Source: Stictocephala bisonia (lineage: Eukaryota; Arthropoda; Insecta; Hemiptera; Membracidae). Taken from it: DNA of 64,000 bases. Below are positions 1 to 10,390 of the stretch, piece by piece; position 1 is the stretch's first letter; every line of letters starts with the position of its first letter. Location: assembly GCA_035578905.1 (NCBI GenBank), contig JAQJVL010000800.1:216001-280000 (forward strand). Reading direction: 5' to 3'. Under the pieces are notes generated by a model that did no database searches, was not told the DNA's origin, and was given only the letters and a program-made list of their open reading frames with translations. The position numbers were made by a program, and so were the translations under genes.

Positions 1-13
1 TAGGAATAAAAAT

Positions 14-1311
14 TACGAGGGCGGTTCAATAAGTCCTTAGAATAAGATAGAAAAAGACATTTTTTCGGGTAAACTATTGTTTATTTTTCAACATAATCTC
101 CTTTTAGCTCTATACACTTCATTAGGCGTTTCTCTAACATGGATAAGCCATTTAAAAAGTAGGATTTTGGCAATTCCTCAAAATAGGCATCCGTTTGGGC
201 AATCACTTCTTCGTTTGACATAAAACTTTGTCCACCGAGCCATTTTTTCAAGTTTGGAAATATGAAAAAGTCACTGGGGGCTAAATCTGGTGAATAAGGT
301 GGATGTGGTAACAACTCATACTTTAATTCCATTATTTTTGCCATGGCAACTGCGCAGGTGTGTACACGTGCATTGTCTTGATGCAGAAGAACTTTTTTCT
401 TTTTCAAGTGCGGACGTTTTGTCTTGATTTCTTCATTTAGTCGGTCCAATAACGATGCATAATATTCTCCAGTTATCGTTTTTCCCTTTTCCAAGTAATC
501 AATGCAGATTACTCCTTGTGCATCCCAAAAAACTGTGGCCATAACTTTGCCGGCGGATTTCACTGTCTTTGCCTTCTTTGGAGCCCGTTCGTCATCAAAA
601 ACCCACTGTTTCGACTGTTCCTTTGACTCTGGAGTGTAGTGGTGGATCCATGTTTCATCTACAGTTATGTATCGACGCAGAAACTCACCATGATTGCGAC
701 GTAATACTGTCAAGACAGCCTTAGAATCAACCACACGAATGCGTTTATTCTCCTCTGTAAGCAAGCGTGGCACCCATCTTGCAGAGAGTTTTTTCACATT
801 TAATTTTTCATGAAAAATTGTGAACACTGTGCCTTGTGATATGCCTGTAGCTTCAACTATTTCACGCACTTTGATTCGCCGATCACTCAAAACCATATCG
901 TGGATTTTGTCAACCATTTCTGGGGTTGTCACTTCCACTGGGCGCCCTGAACGATGTTCATCTTTTGTGGATGTACGGCCACGTTTAAACTCGTTTACCC
1001 AGTTATAAACAGTTGCCAACACAGGAGCAGATGTACCATGAACAGCATCCAACTCAACTTTGATTTCCTTCGGGGTTAAGCCTTTCAAATGAAAGTGTTT
1101 AATCACAGCACGAAACTCACTTGTGTCCATCATTCTAAATAAACAAACCTTTCCTGATTCAATCAACGACAACAATGAAATCAGCTGATGAAATCAACTG
1201 AAACTTTCACAGTTGTCAAGCAACAGATGATAGTAAATAAAAATAAAACAATATTGATACTTTTTGCGACTTATCTTGTATTTTCTAAGGACTTATTGAA
1301 CCGCCCTCGTA
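14..1311 (-). mobile_element. Complete mariner (Tc1/mariner) DNA transposon with TA target duplication
   Basis: The element proper is 16-1309 (1,294 bp), the usual mariner size. The first 27 bases (16-42) and the reverse complement of 1283-1309 are identical, giving perfect terminal inverted repeats that begin CGAGGGCGG. TA dinucleotides at 14-15 and 1310-1311 are the expected target-site duplication. It carries one uninterrupted transposase on the minus strand. Perfect ends, TA flanks and an open reading frame together suggest a recent insertion. A LINE fragment begins about 65 bp past its right end. Confidence 0.96.
81..1130 (-). CDS. Mariner transposase (DD34D), full length
   Basis: This transposase binds the terminal inverted repeats and moves the element by cut-and-paste into TA sites, acting in the nucleus. 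I chose the ATG at 1130, which starts MDTSEFRAV and gives 349 aa, the normal mariner length. The frame stays open for 15 more codons upstream, but that stretch is not family-like. Residues 1-110 hold the paired helix-turn-helix DNA-binding region with a GRP linker at 62-64. The catalytic triad is intact: D158 in TVDETW, D252 in HQDN, and D287 in YSPDLAPSD. Exactly 34 residues lie between the second and third aspartates, the mariner signature. A WVP motif at 119-121 replaces the usual WVPHEL with WVPRLL. There are no stops or frameshifts. Subfamily was not determined. Confidence 0.95.
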   Translation of the reverse strand: MDTSEFRAVIKHFHLKGLTPKEIKVELDAVHGTSAPVLATVYNWVNEFKRGRTSTKDEHRSGRPVEVTTPEMVDKIHDMVLSDRRIKVREIVEATGISQGTVFTIFHEKLNVKKLSARWVPRLLTEENKRIRVVDSKAVLTVLRRNHGEFLRRYITVDETWIHHYTPESKEQSKQWVFDDERAPKKAKTVKSAGKVMATVFWDAQGVICIDYLEKGKTITGEYYASLLDRLNEEIKTKRPHLKKKKVLLHQDNARVHTCAVAMAKIMELKYELLPHPPYSPDLAPSDFFIFPNLKKWLGGQSFMSNEEVIAQTDAYFEELPKSYFLNGLSMLEKRLMKCIELKGDYVEK

Positions 1312-1374
1312 TATAATCAAAATATCTATTAAATGTTTATTCATTTGAATAAGTTGTGACATTCATTGAAAATT

Positions 1375-2126
1375 TAAATTTGTATCTATTCAAATAGATG
1401 CCAAATTAAATTTTCACCTTCATATAGAAAAAGTTACCAAAAAATTAAGCAGCAGCATTTTCTTACTTCGTAGGCTAGCCACTTTTACAGATATGAATTC
1501 CTTGCTTTTAGCATATTATGGTTGCTTCTATCCGTTCATGACGTATGCCATTATTATCTGGGGCCACGAGACCACAAGAACTGGTTCTGTATTCAAACTA
1601 CAGAAAAAAGCTATTGTAATCATACTTGGCCTTTCAAAATCTCAGTCATGTGTTGGTAGTTTTAAACAACACAACATATTAACATTCACTAGCTTATATA
1701 TTCTAGAATGTGCTGCTTTTGTTTATAAAAACAGACACATTTTTCCGGTCCAGAACTCCATTTATAAACTCCGTCATCCTGATATTATCCCCATTCCTAA
1801 ACATAGAACTACCTTTTTTGAAAAACAAGCATTCTTTTCTTGTATAAAAATATACAATAAACTTCCACAAATATATAAAGTTTCTAAAGACCTAGTGTCA
1901 TTTAGGAGAAATATGAAAGAGTTTTTGTTGAGGAGAGAGTATTATAGTTTGGATGATTATTTTTATGATGAGACATGATTTTATGTATCTATATTCTCTC
2001 TTTTGTATCATTGTACTTTATATTGTATTACCCTGTAGTTTTTACACTTAGTTTTTAAGAAATTGACCTTTGTTAATGCAATTGAGTTTGTCAACAGCAA
2101 TATAATATTTTGACTTTGACTTTGAG
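1375..2126 (+). pseudogene. 5'-truncated LINE (jockey/CR1-like) 3' end with C-terminus of ORF2
   Basis: The open frame runs from about 1381 (reading VSIQIDAKLNFHLHIEKV) to a stop at 1976-1978. Key landmarks are SSSIFLLRRLA, LLAYYGCFYPFMTYAIIIWG and LQKKAIVIILGL. This is the region after the reverse-transcriptase core that CR1/jockey LINEs share, and it matches segment by segment the better preserved element near 29.3 kb. It ends in a 3' UTR and a short TTTGAC tail at about 2108-2126. The RT core and endonuclease are missing, so this is a dead fragment. A frameshift near 1370 may hide a few more codons upstream. Family-level placement is inference. Confidence 0.8.
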
Positions 2127-2641
2127 ACTTGTTTCCTATTTTATTGTAGAGTTAAAAAATCGTTTAAACAGTAAAAAAAATACTATTTAAATTTCGGAAT
2201 AATATAACAATAATATCAACATTTAAAATAGGTATATCTCGCTCAGTGGATAAATTGACAAAATATATGACAAATAATGGAGATCTACTTGATTTTGCAT
2301 CGTTTACAGTGAAACATCCAGCACTTACTTGGCAGATGCAGAAGGGAATGTCCCCGTTGGATTGCACGTGATTGGATAGTTAACTTAGCTATCTCAAACG
2401 GGTACATTTGCATTTCACATAACCACCGGTATGATAGATCCCTTGATCCGACATGCAGTACAGTATATATACTCATAATTGACACATTTGTTAAACGTGA
2501 CATTAATTGTACACATAGTTTTACTTGTATAATTGATAAAGCTTTGTGTAATATATACATAAACACGGTTATACTATATTTGTGTAATTTATCGAACCTT
2601 AAATAACTAATATAAAAATTCACGAATTTTAATATTCATTT

Positions 2642-2645
<4 letters not shown>
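2127..2645. other. AT-rich sequence without recognised features
   Basis: No coding or repeat signal is convincing here. A minus-strand open frame of 112 codons (2285-2623) has no recognisable motif and looks like chance. Confidence 0.5.

Positions 2646-2646
<1 letters not shown>

Positions 2647-2698
<52 letters not shown>
2647..2698. repeat. (TA)n microsatellite
   Basis: About 26 uninterrupted TA dinucleotides. Confidence 0.97.
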
Positions 2699-2702
<4 letters not shown>

Positions 2703-2706
<4 letters not shown>

Positions 2707-3564
2707 ACCATAAAATGCTTTAACAAAAGTAGACAATGCATTATAGGATATGAATATAAAAATATTATAGTTGATCAAAACAAACTAAAAATGCTAAAAT
2801 GATAATTTCGAACGCTGCAAAAGGTTTTTTAATCTAATGGTCTATCCCTCCAAAAAACAGGTTTAGCGGAAGTTTCCTGTTTCATATTATTTGAGTGATT
2901 ATTATAAAATTTAATAACGCTATATTGAAACCGGTTAAATTTTTTTTAAACGTGTTTTAATGTCGCGTAGTGTATTTGATGATCTATGGGATAAGAGAGC
3001 TTGGTTTTGTCTGAAAATGTCAAATAATTTAAAATATAAGTGTAGGGAAATTTCAAACTTTTATGTCTGAAATTTTGTCTACGGGAGATTTTTTGGGATG
3101 TAAAATATTCATCTAACAGCCCTCTTCACTTTTAAAATAGTTAAAAAATTAATTATTACGAACTGAGAGGATTTGGTTAAAAAAGGAGTTACAATGAAAA
3201 TTTAACAAATACGTATTTAACATATTTATTAAATTAATTATATCATTTTAAGATGGTGTACATCATAAAAGCCATTTTAGTTCGTCAGCTGCATCCATAT
3301 TCTTATTGACACCTCAAATTAACCCTACGCATAATTTGGGGTAATTTTGACTTACTAAGTTTTCGGAATCAGCGAACAATAGAATAGTGTACTGTATTTT
3401 TTTATATTTAATGTAAGAGTTTTTTAAATCTATAAACTCAATAAACTCCAAGGGCATATGTAAATATTAACTGCGAAGAAGTTTAATATAATTTAACAAT
3501 AAAATGGCGAAAGAATTAAGTGGTTGTTACACAACAATACTGTTTTAGAATATAAGTAAACTAT
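2703..3564. other. AT-rich sequence without recognised features
   Basis: No open frame, structural RNA or repeat is recognisable. Confidence 0.5.
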
Positions 3565-3990
3565 GTATAATTTTTTGGTGATCGGTTTTGGTTAACCACG
3601 TTTACATCCTTAGACCACAGGGATTTCAGACAGAAGAGGTAAATCATTTAATAATTCAATGATGAATGACACTAGACTACCTAGATTCATGTAAGGACTA
3701 AATGGTATAGTGGAACTAGATTCATGTGCGGGAGGGTACGATATACCGTACAGTACACACGGGGTAGGTAACGCCTACTCAGGGCGAACGCGATCCATAT
3801 TGCCCATCTACGAAATATCACGGCGCTCCCATTGGATATAAATTATTGTGTTAGGGACGTAACCAAATGGAGTCTCTCTGGTCTAAGCATGATAAACGTA
3901 GCTTATTCAAGTTGCTAATCATAATATTTGTACATTTTCTGTCTATATTCAAAAACATTTGAGTTGTGTGACTATTACCTGATTTTTACT
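3565..3990. repeat. Decayed foldback element related to the 20.6 kb hairpin
   Basis: 3577-3632 on the minus strand and about 3872-3990 on the plus strand both resemble the hammerhead-bearing arms at 20680-20945. Shared tracts are GGTGATCG, AACCACG and TTAGACCA on the left, and CTCTCTGGTCTAAG, ATAATATTTGTACATTTT and GAGTTGTGTGAC on the right. The geometry is the same (left arm minus, right arm plus), but the core is mutated (CTAAGGA for CTGAGGA) and about 240 bp of unrelated sequence separates the arms. This alignment was made by eye. Confidence 0.6.
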
Positions 3991-4183
3991 TCTGCCAATT
4001 TGCGGTGTGCTAACAAAGCGTAAAGTATTAAGGTATCAATTTCGATTAATCACGTAGACATTATGAGACAAGGAACAAAGAGACAAGCGGCTACAAGGGA
4101 ACCTTTCTAGCGCCTTACATATAGTGTACTTGTACTCATTGTGAATTAACCTTGTGTTTGATCGTTCCCAGCACTAAAACACT

Positions 4184-6325
4184 GTCAGACTGATGTAGTC
4201 TGTTCATTTGTCAGAAGGTAGTGGTACTCACAACCTCAACACAATGTTACGGTGATGTCTGTTCATTTGTCAGTAGGTAGTGGTGCTCACAACCTCAACA
4301 CAATGTTACGGTGATGTCTGTTCATTTGTCAGTAGGTAGTGGTACTGACAACCTCAACACAATGTTACGGTGATGTCTGTTCATTTGTCAGTAGGTAGTG
4401 GTGCTGACAACCTCAACACAATGTTACGGTGATGTCTGTTCATTTGTCAGTAGGTAGTGGTGCTGACAACCTCAACACAATGTTACGGTGATGTCTGTTC
4501 ATTTGTCAGTAGGTAGTGGTGCTGACAACCTCAATGCAATGTTACGGTGATGTCTGTTCATTTGTCAGTAGGTAGTGGTACTCACAACCTCAATGCAATG
4601 TTACGGTGATGTTTGTTCATTTGTCAGTAGGTAGTGGTACTCACAACCTCAATGCAATGTTACGGTGATGTCTGTTCATTTGTCAGTAGGTAGTGGTGCT
4701 GACAACCTCAGTGCAATGTTACGGTGATGTCTGTTCATTTGTCAGTAGGTAGTGGTGCTGACAACCTCAATGCAATGTTACGGTGATGTCTGTTCATTTG
4801 TCAGTAGGTAGTGGTGCTGACAACTTCAGCGCAATGTTACGGTGATGTCTATTCATTTGTCAGTATGTAGTGGTACTCACAACCTCAGCGCAATGTTACG
4901 GTGATGTCTGTTCATTTGTCAGTAGGTAGTGGTGCTCACAACCTCAATGCAATGTTACGGTGATGTCTGTTCATGTGTCAGTAGGTAGTGGTGCTGACAA
5001 CCTCAATGCAATGTTACGGTGATGTCTATTCATTTGTCAGTATGTAGTGGTACTCACAACCTCAGCGCAATGTTACAGTGATGTCTGTTCATTTGTCAGT
5101 AGGTAGTGGTGCTCACAACCTCAGCGCAATGTTACAGTGATGTCTGTTCATTTGTCAGTATGTAGTGGTACTCACAACCTCAGCGCAATGTTACAGTGAT
5201 GTCTGTTCATTTGTCAGTAGGTAGTGGTGCTGACAACCTCAGCGCAATGTTACGGTGATGTCTGTTCATTTGTCAGTAGGTAGTGGTGCTGACAACCTCA
5301 GCGCATTGCTACGGTGATGTCTGTTCATTTGTCAGTAGGTAGTGGTGCTGACAACCTCAAGCGCAATGTTACGGTGATGTCTGTTCATTTGTCAGTAGGT
5401 AGTGGTGCTGACAACCTCAACGCAATGTTACGGTGATGTCTGTTCATTTGTCAGTAGGTAGTGGTGCTCACAACCTCAGCGCAATGTTACGGTGATGTCT
5501 GTTCATTTGTCAGTAGGTAGTGGTACTCACAACCTCAGCGCAATGTTACGGTGATGTCTGTTCATTTGTCAGTAGGTAGTGGTGCTGACAACCTCAGCGC
5601 AATGTTACGGTGATGTCTGTTCATTTGTCAGTAGGTAGTGGTGCTGACAACCTCAGCGCAATGTTACGGTGATGTCTGTTCATTTGTCAGTAGGTAGTGG
5701 TGCTGACAACCTCAACGCAATGTTACGGTGATATCTGTTCATTTATCAGATGGTAGTGGTACTCACAACCTTAGCGCAATGTTACGGTGATATCTGTTCA
5801 TTTGTCAGTAGGTAGTGGTGCTGACAACCTCAACGCAATGTTACGGTGATGTCTGTTCATTTGTCAGTAGGTAGTGGTGCTGACAACCTCAGCGCAATGT
5901 TACGGTGATGTCTGTTCATTTGTCAGTAGGTAGTGGTGCTGACAACCTCAATGCAATGTTACAGTGATGTCTGTTCATTTGCCAGTAGATAGTGGTGCTG
6001 ACAACCTCAGCGCAATGTTACGGTGATGTCTGTTCATTTGTCAGTAGGTAGTGGTGCTGACAACCTCAATGCAATGTTACGGTGATGTCTGTTCATTTGT
6101 CAGTAGGTAGAGGTGCTCACAACCTCAATGCAATGTTACGGTGATGTCTGTTCATTTGTCAGTAGGTAGTGGTGCTGACAACCTCAGCGCATTGCTACGG
6201 TGATGTCTGTTCATTTGTCAGTAGGTAGTGGTGCTCACAACCTCAGCGCAATGTTACAGCGATGTCTGTTCATTTGTCAGTAGGTAGTGGTGCTCACAGC
6301 CTCAATGCAATGTTACGGTGATGTA
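4184..6325. repeat. 59-bp minisatellite, about 36 copies
   Basis: The unit reads GTTACGGTGATGTCTGTTCA, then TTTGTCAGTAGGTAGTGGTG, then CTSACAACCTCARYRCAAT. Period 59 is clear because the phase moves one base per 60-base line. The main variable sites are CTCACAACC/CTGACAACC and a four-base block before CAATG. The first unit (4184) carries GATGTAGTCTG, like the neighbouring 62-bp family. Confidence 0.95.
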
Positions 6326-6660
6326 GCCTGTCCATTAGTCAAGAGGAAGGGGCGTTCATAGTCACATCACAATGTGACGGTGATGTAGTCTGTCAATTAG
6401 GCAAGAGGAAGGGGCGTTCATAGCCACATCACAATGTGACGGTGATATAGTCTGTCCATTAGTCATGAGGAAGCATATCTACAGCACAATGTGACGGTGA
6501 TGTAGCCTGTCCATTAGTCGAGAGGGAGTGGCGTTCATAGACACATCACAATGTGACGGTGATGTAGCCTGTCCATTAGTCAAGAGGAAGGGGCGTTCAT
6601 AGCCACATCACAATGTGACGGTGATGTAGTCTGTCCATTAGTCAAGAGGAAGGGGAGTTC
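6319..6660. repeat. 62-bp minisatellite, about 5-6 copies, related to the 59-bp array
   Basis: The unit starts GTGACGGTGATGTAGTCTGT and ends TCATAGCCACATCACAAT. It shares the core CAATGTKACGGTGATGT and a CATTWGTCA stretch with the 59-bp unit immediately to its left. One copy near 6480 is internally deleted. Confidence 0.9.
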
Positions 6661-8100
6661 ACAGTAAATCATCAAAATGAACCTTCTCTGGCACCTCATT
6701 TGTGGAACCCTCACTTTACTGAAGGTCTCAAATTTACTGCCTATACGGTAGTCCTATAAGTCACTGACGTATTTCAGGTCTTCACGAGCATTTAAATAGT
6801 TTTTTTTAATCAATGACTGGAAATATCAATTTTTAAACTCAGTTTGTTGTAATAATGTATTACTACGACATTAAAATACATGTAGGTGTTTGATAAATAT
6901 TAATATTTTAAAATATAATTTAAATGTACGTTGTAATGGACACCAAACATAAAAAAATATTTTATACTGTGGGACTATGTAGGAAATAATTTAATATATA
7001 ATACAGTTTCTATTTCAGAATTGTTGTGAAGTTAATACACAGCACTTGCAAAATAACTCAGGAGAATAAAATAACATAGAAAATATAAACAAACAAAGGA
7101 AATAAATAAATTCAACACTTTGCATACTTGTCAGATGGAGACGTTTCTTGAGAACTTTATTTTCATGCAACAAGTTGCTGCAAAGGAACTTGCTTCATTG
7201 CAAGAGTTCTACATAAGTTAAACTTGGCATTCAGACGACACGCCAGTTATTTTATGTGCTAAAATATTTGTTTATTGTAAAATATTTTGGTATGAAACAC
7301 AAATATTTTGTTATGAAACACAATCTAATGTTGATAAAAATATAAACTTATACCATTTATAACTGAATGTATATATTTTTATTGCATTAGTTTAATTTAT
7401 TGAAAACATTATCTTCGATAAAACAATTTTAAGATTTTATGCCTAAATAAGTTTATAATTTATTTTAGGGAATAAAAATATTAAAACATTAACAATCAAA
7501 TTTAATACATGCAAGTCCTTAAAAAGAGTGGCAAAAGTGTCCAAACGTAAAAAATCTTAAGTAAAGTCAATCAAAATAATATTATTTATTATACAGTTAC
7601 AAAAATATTTACAAATAATGAAAACTGTGTTTGATCCACACGTTATTTGGAATTTGTGAAAACTCTTCCAGGCTGCACAAAATTCTCCAAAACTACAAAC
7701 ACAATGTAAACCAGACACACAGTCCATAGTTATCCTTGATTACCAACAATTTATTGATACATTCATAGATCAAGAAATGAAGTTACTCGGAAAATTCCTA
7801 CGATAAGTGAAATAACTGATTCACTTAGGAACATAGATAATCTTTTAATAATTAACAATTAATGAAAGAGCTCTAACAAGTATTTAAATGCGTTTTCTTA
7901 CTTATCCATCTATCGATAGATCAATAATAGAGTTGTTTAATATCTTAAATTACAAAATATATGACCATTTTGGTTGGTGTTATTTTGTCTTCTGTTCCCT
8001 TGCATTTAAAATAGATGAAACTTGTTTTAACTTTGGATCGGACATAAACGTTCTTACATTGAATTTAATGTATATTTACTTTCGATTCATGTTTTAAGGG
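6661..8100. other. AT-rich sequence without recognised features
   Basis: No coding, RNA or repeat signal was recognised. A 69-codon open frame at 7888 has no family-like motif. Confidence 0.5.
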
Positions 8101-8104
8101 CAAA

Positions 8105-8260
8105 TCACCCTTGCACCTCTCTTAAAATGTTTTCTCTGACCTAATATAACAACTCTATCCTAACCTAATCTGTCTTACCTAACATAACATAACCTGACCT
8201 AACTTTACCTAACCTAACATAATATAACATGACCTAACCTAACCTATCTGAACCTAATTT
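8105..8260. repeat. Degenerate CCTAA-like repeat tract
   Basis: CCTAA, CCTAACATAA and CCTAACCTAACCT runs are interleaved with variants. The unit is the complement of the arthropod telomere repeat TTAGG, but the tract is short and irregular, so it is an interstitial tract at most. Confidence 0.6.
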
Positions 8261-8339
8261 GAATGGTCCTTTTGTTAAAAAAGAACCTGTTTTGTAAAGT
8301 CCTGGCATTAGATGTAGGCATATCTACTTACCCACCCTC

Positions 8340-8760
8340 ACACATGAGGTAGAGATGACCAATTCTACGCCCATACAGGTGTAGTTATAATGACCCACTC
8401 ACTCAAACATACACGTGTGATTGTGACAACCAATCACCTGATAATACATGTGTGATTGATGAGTAAGTACTCAAACATACATGTGTGATTGTGATAACCA
8501 ATCCACCTGATAATACATGTGTGATTGATGAGTAAGTACTCAAACATACATGTGTGATTGTGATAACCAATCCACCTGATAATAGATGTGTGATTGATGA
8601 GTAAGTACTCAAACATACACGTGTGATTGTGACAACCAATCACCTGATAATACATGTGTGATTGATGAGTAAGTACTCAAACATACATGTGTGATTGTGA
8701 TAACCAATCCACCTGATAATAGATGTGTGATTGAGATCTCAACCACACACCCACCCATAC
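8340..8760. repeat. 69-bp minisatellite, about 5 copies
   Basis: Units restart with CAAACATACAYGTGTGATTG at about 8404, 8471, 8540, 8609 and 8678. Each contains ATACATGTGTGATTGATGAG. A flanking unit (8730-8770) has the ACCACACACCCACCCATACA block that reappears in the 110-bp repeat at 9561. Confidence 0.9.
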
Positions 8761-8779
8761 AGGTGTAGTTAAATAACAT

Positions 8780-8954
<175 letters not shown>

Positions 8955-9310
8955 GAAAAGGTGAAAAGCATACAACGATATAATGCTTTCTGGAGAAGAT
9001 TGTTCATTTTTATAATAAGTAACATAAAAAGGCAGTCAGGGGCAAAAAATCTCTCAGGCCCAAAATAGCTCAAAAATTTTTTAAGCTATTATTTTTAAAA
9101 GCATGTTATTCATGAAAAAAAAAATTAACTTTATTTTATGGATTTGTTAACAATAGTTATACATATCCATTACATACCATAGCTATTTTTAAACATTTTT
9201 CTTCCAAACAAATAGGATTTGATCAAGAATCAAATTGCGCTTGGAATTGCTTTGCGAATTCCTAATTAGTTGTACAGTATTACAAAAATTATAAAAAGGT
9301 TTCATTTTCA
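8955..9310. other. Spacer without recognised features
   Basis: AT-rich sequence between two minisatellite blocks. Nothing recognised. Confidence 0.5.
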
Positions 9311-9560
9311 ATCAACCCACCCGCCCACCCATACACGTATAGTGGTCACCCACCCGCCCACCCATACACGTACAGTGTTATTGACCCACCCGCCCACCCA
9401 TACACGTACAGTGGTATTGACCCACCCGCCCACCCATACACGTACAGTGGTATTGACCCACCCATACACGTACAGTGGTATTGACCCACCCGCCCACCCA
9501 TACACGTACAGTGGTATTGACCCACCCGCCCACCCATACACGTACAGTGGTATTGACCTA
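9311..9560. repeat. 36-bp minisatellite, about 7 copies
   Basis: The unit is CCCACCCGCCCACCCATACA followed by CGTACAGTGGTATTGA. One unit has lost the CGCCCACC block. Because 36 is a multiple of three, both strands stay open, producing false open frames. Diverged copies lie inverted at 21179-21350. Confidence 0.93.
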
Positions 9561-9960
9561 CTCACTCAAACATACACGTGTGATTGTGATGACCAATCCA
9601 CCTGATAATAGATGTGTGATTGAGATCTCAACCACACACCCACCCATACAGGTGTAGTTATGATGACCTACTCACTCAAACATACATGTGTGATTGTGAT
9701 GACCAATCCACCTGATAATAGATGTGTGATTGAGATCTCAACCACATACCCACCCATACAGGTGTAGTTATGATGACCTACTCACTCAAACATACATGTG
9801 TGATTGTGATGACCAATCCACCTGATAATAGATGTGTGATTGAGATCTCAACCACACACCCACCCATACAGGTGTAGTTATGATGACCTACTCACTCAAA
9901 CATACACGTGTGATTGTGATGACCAATCCACCTACTAATACATGTGTTATTGTGATAACC
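9561..9960. repeat. 110-bp minisatellite, about 3.6 copies
   Basis: CTCACTCAAA recurs at 9561, 9671, 9781 and 9891, exactly 110 bp apart. Each unit fuses a piece of the 69-bp repeat (ACATACAYGTGTGATTGTGA) with a CACCCATACAGGTGTAGTTA block. Confidence 0.93.
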
Positions 9961-10390
9961 CAACCATCCACCCACCCACTCATACACGTGTGCTTGTAGA
10001 CCCACCCACCCACTCATACATCATCACCTGATTGTGATAGTGACAAACCCACCCACTCATACACGTGTGCTTGTAAAGACCCACCCACCCATTCATACAT
10101 CATCACCTGATTGTGATGGTGACAAACCCACCCACTCATACACGTGTGCTTTTAAAGACCCACCCACCCATTCATACATCATCACCTGATTGTGATGGTG
10201 ACAAACCCACCCACTCATACACGTGTGCTTGTAAAGACCCACCCACCCATTCATACATCATCACCTGATTGTGATGGTGACAAACCCACCCACTCATACA
10301 CGTGTGCTTGTAAAGACCCACCCACCCATTCATACATCATCACCTGATTGTGATGGTGACAAACTCACCCACTCATACACGTGAGGTGAT
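9960..10390. repeat. 79-bp minisatellite, about 5 copies
   Basis: ACAAACCCACCCACTCATAC begins at 10043, 10122, 10201 and 10280 (period 79). The unit also contains ACACGTGTGCTTGTAAAGAC and CATCATCACCTGATTGTGAT. Confidence 0.93.

Noticed and set aside
14..2126. Mariner inserted into the LINE fragment
   Set aside because: Too little sequence left of the mariner is in the window to see the other half of the LINE.
2285..2623. Minus-strand gene of 112 codons
   Set aside because: No motif, AT-driven composition, overlapping a second chance frame.
9270..9605. His/Pro/Thr-rich protein
   Set aside because: Read-out of the 36-bp minisatellite.
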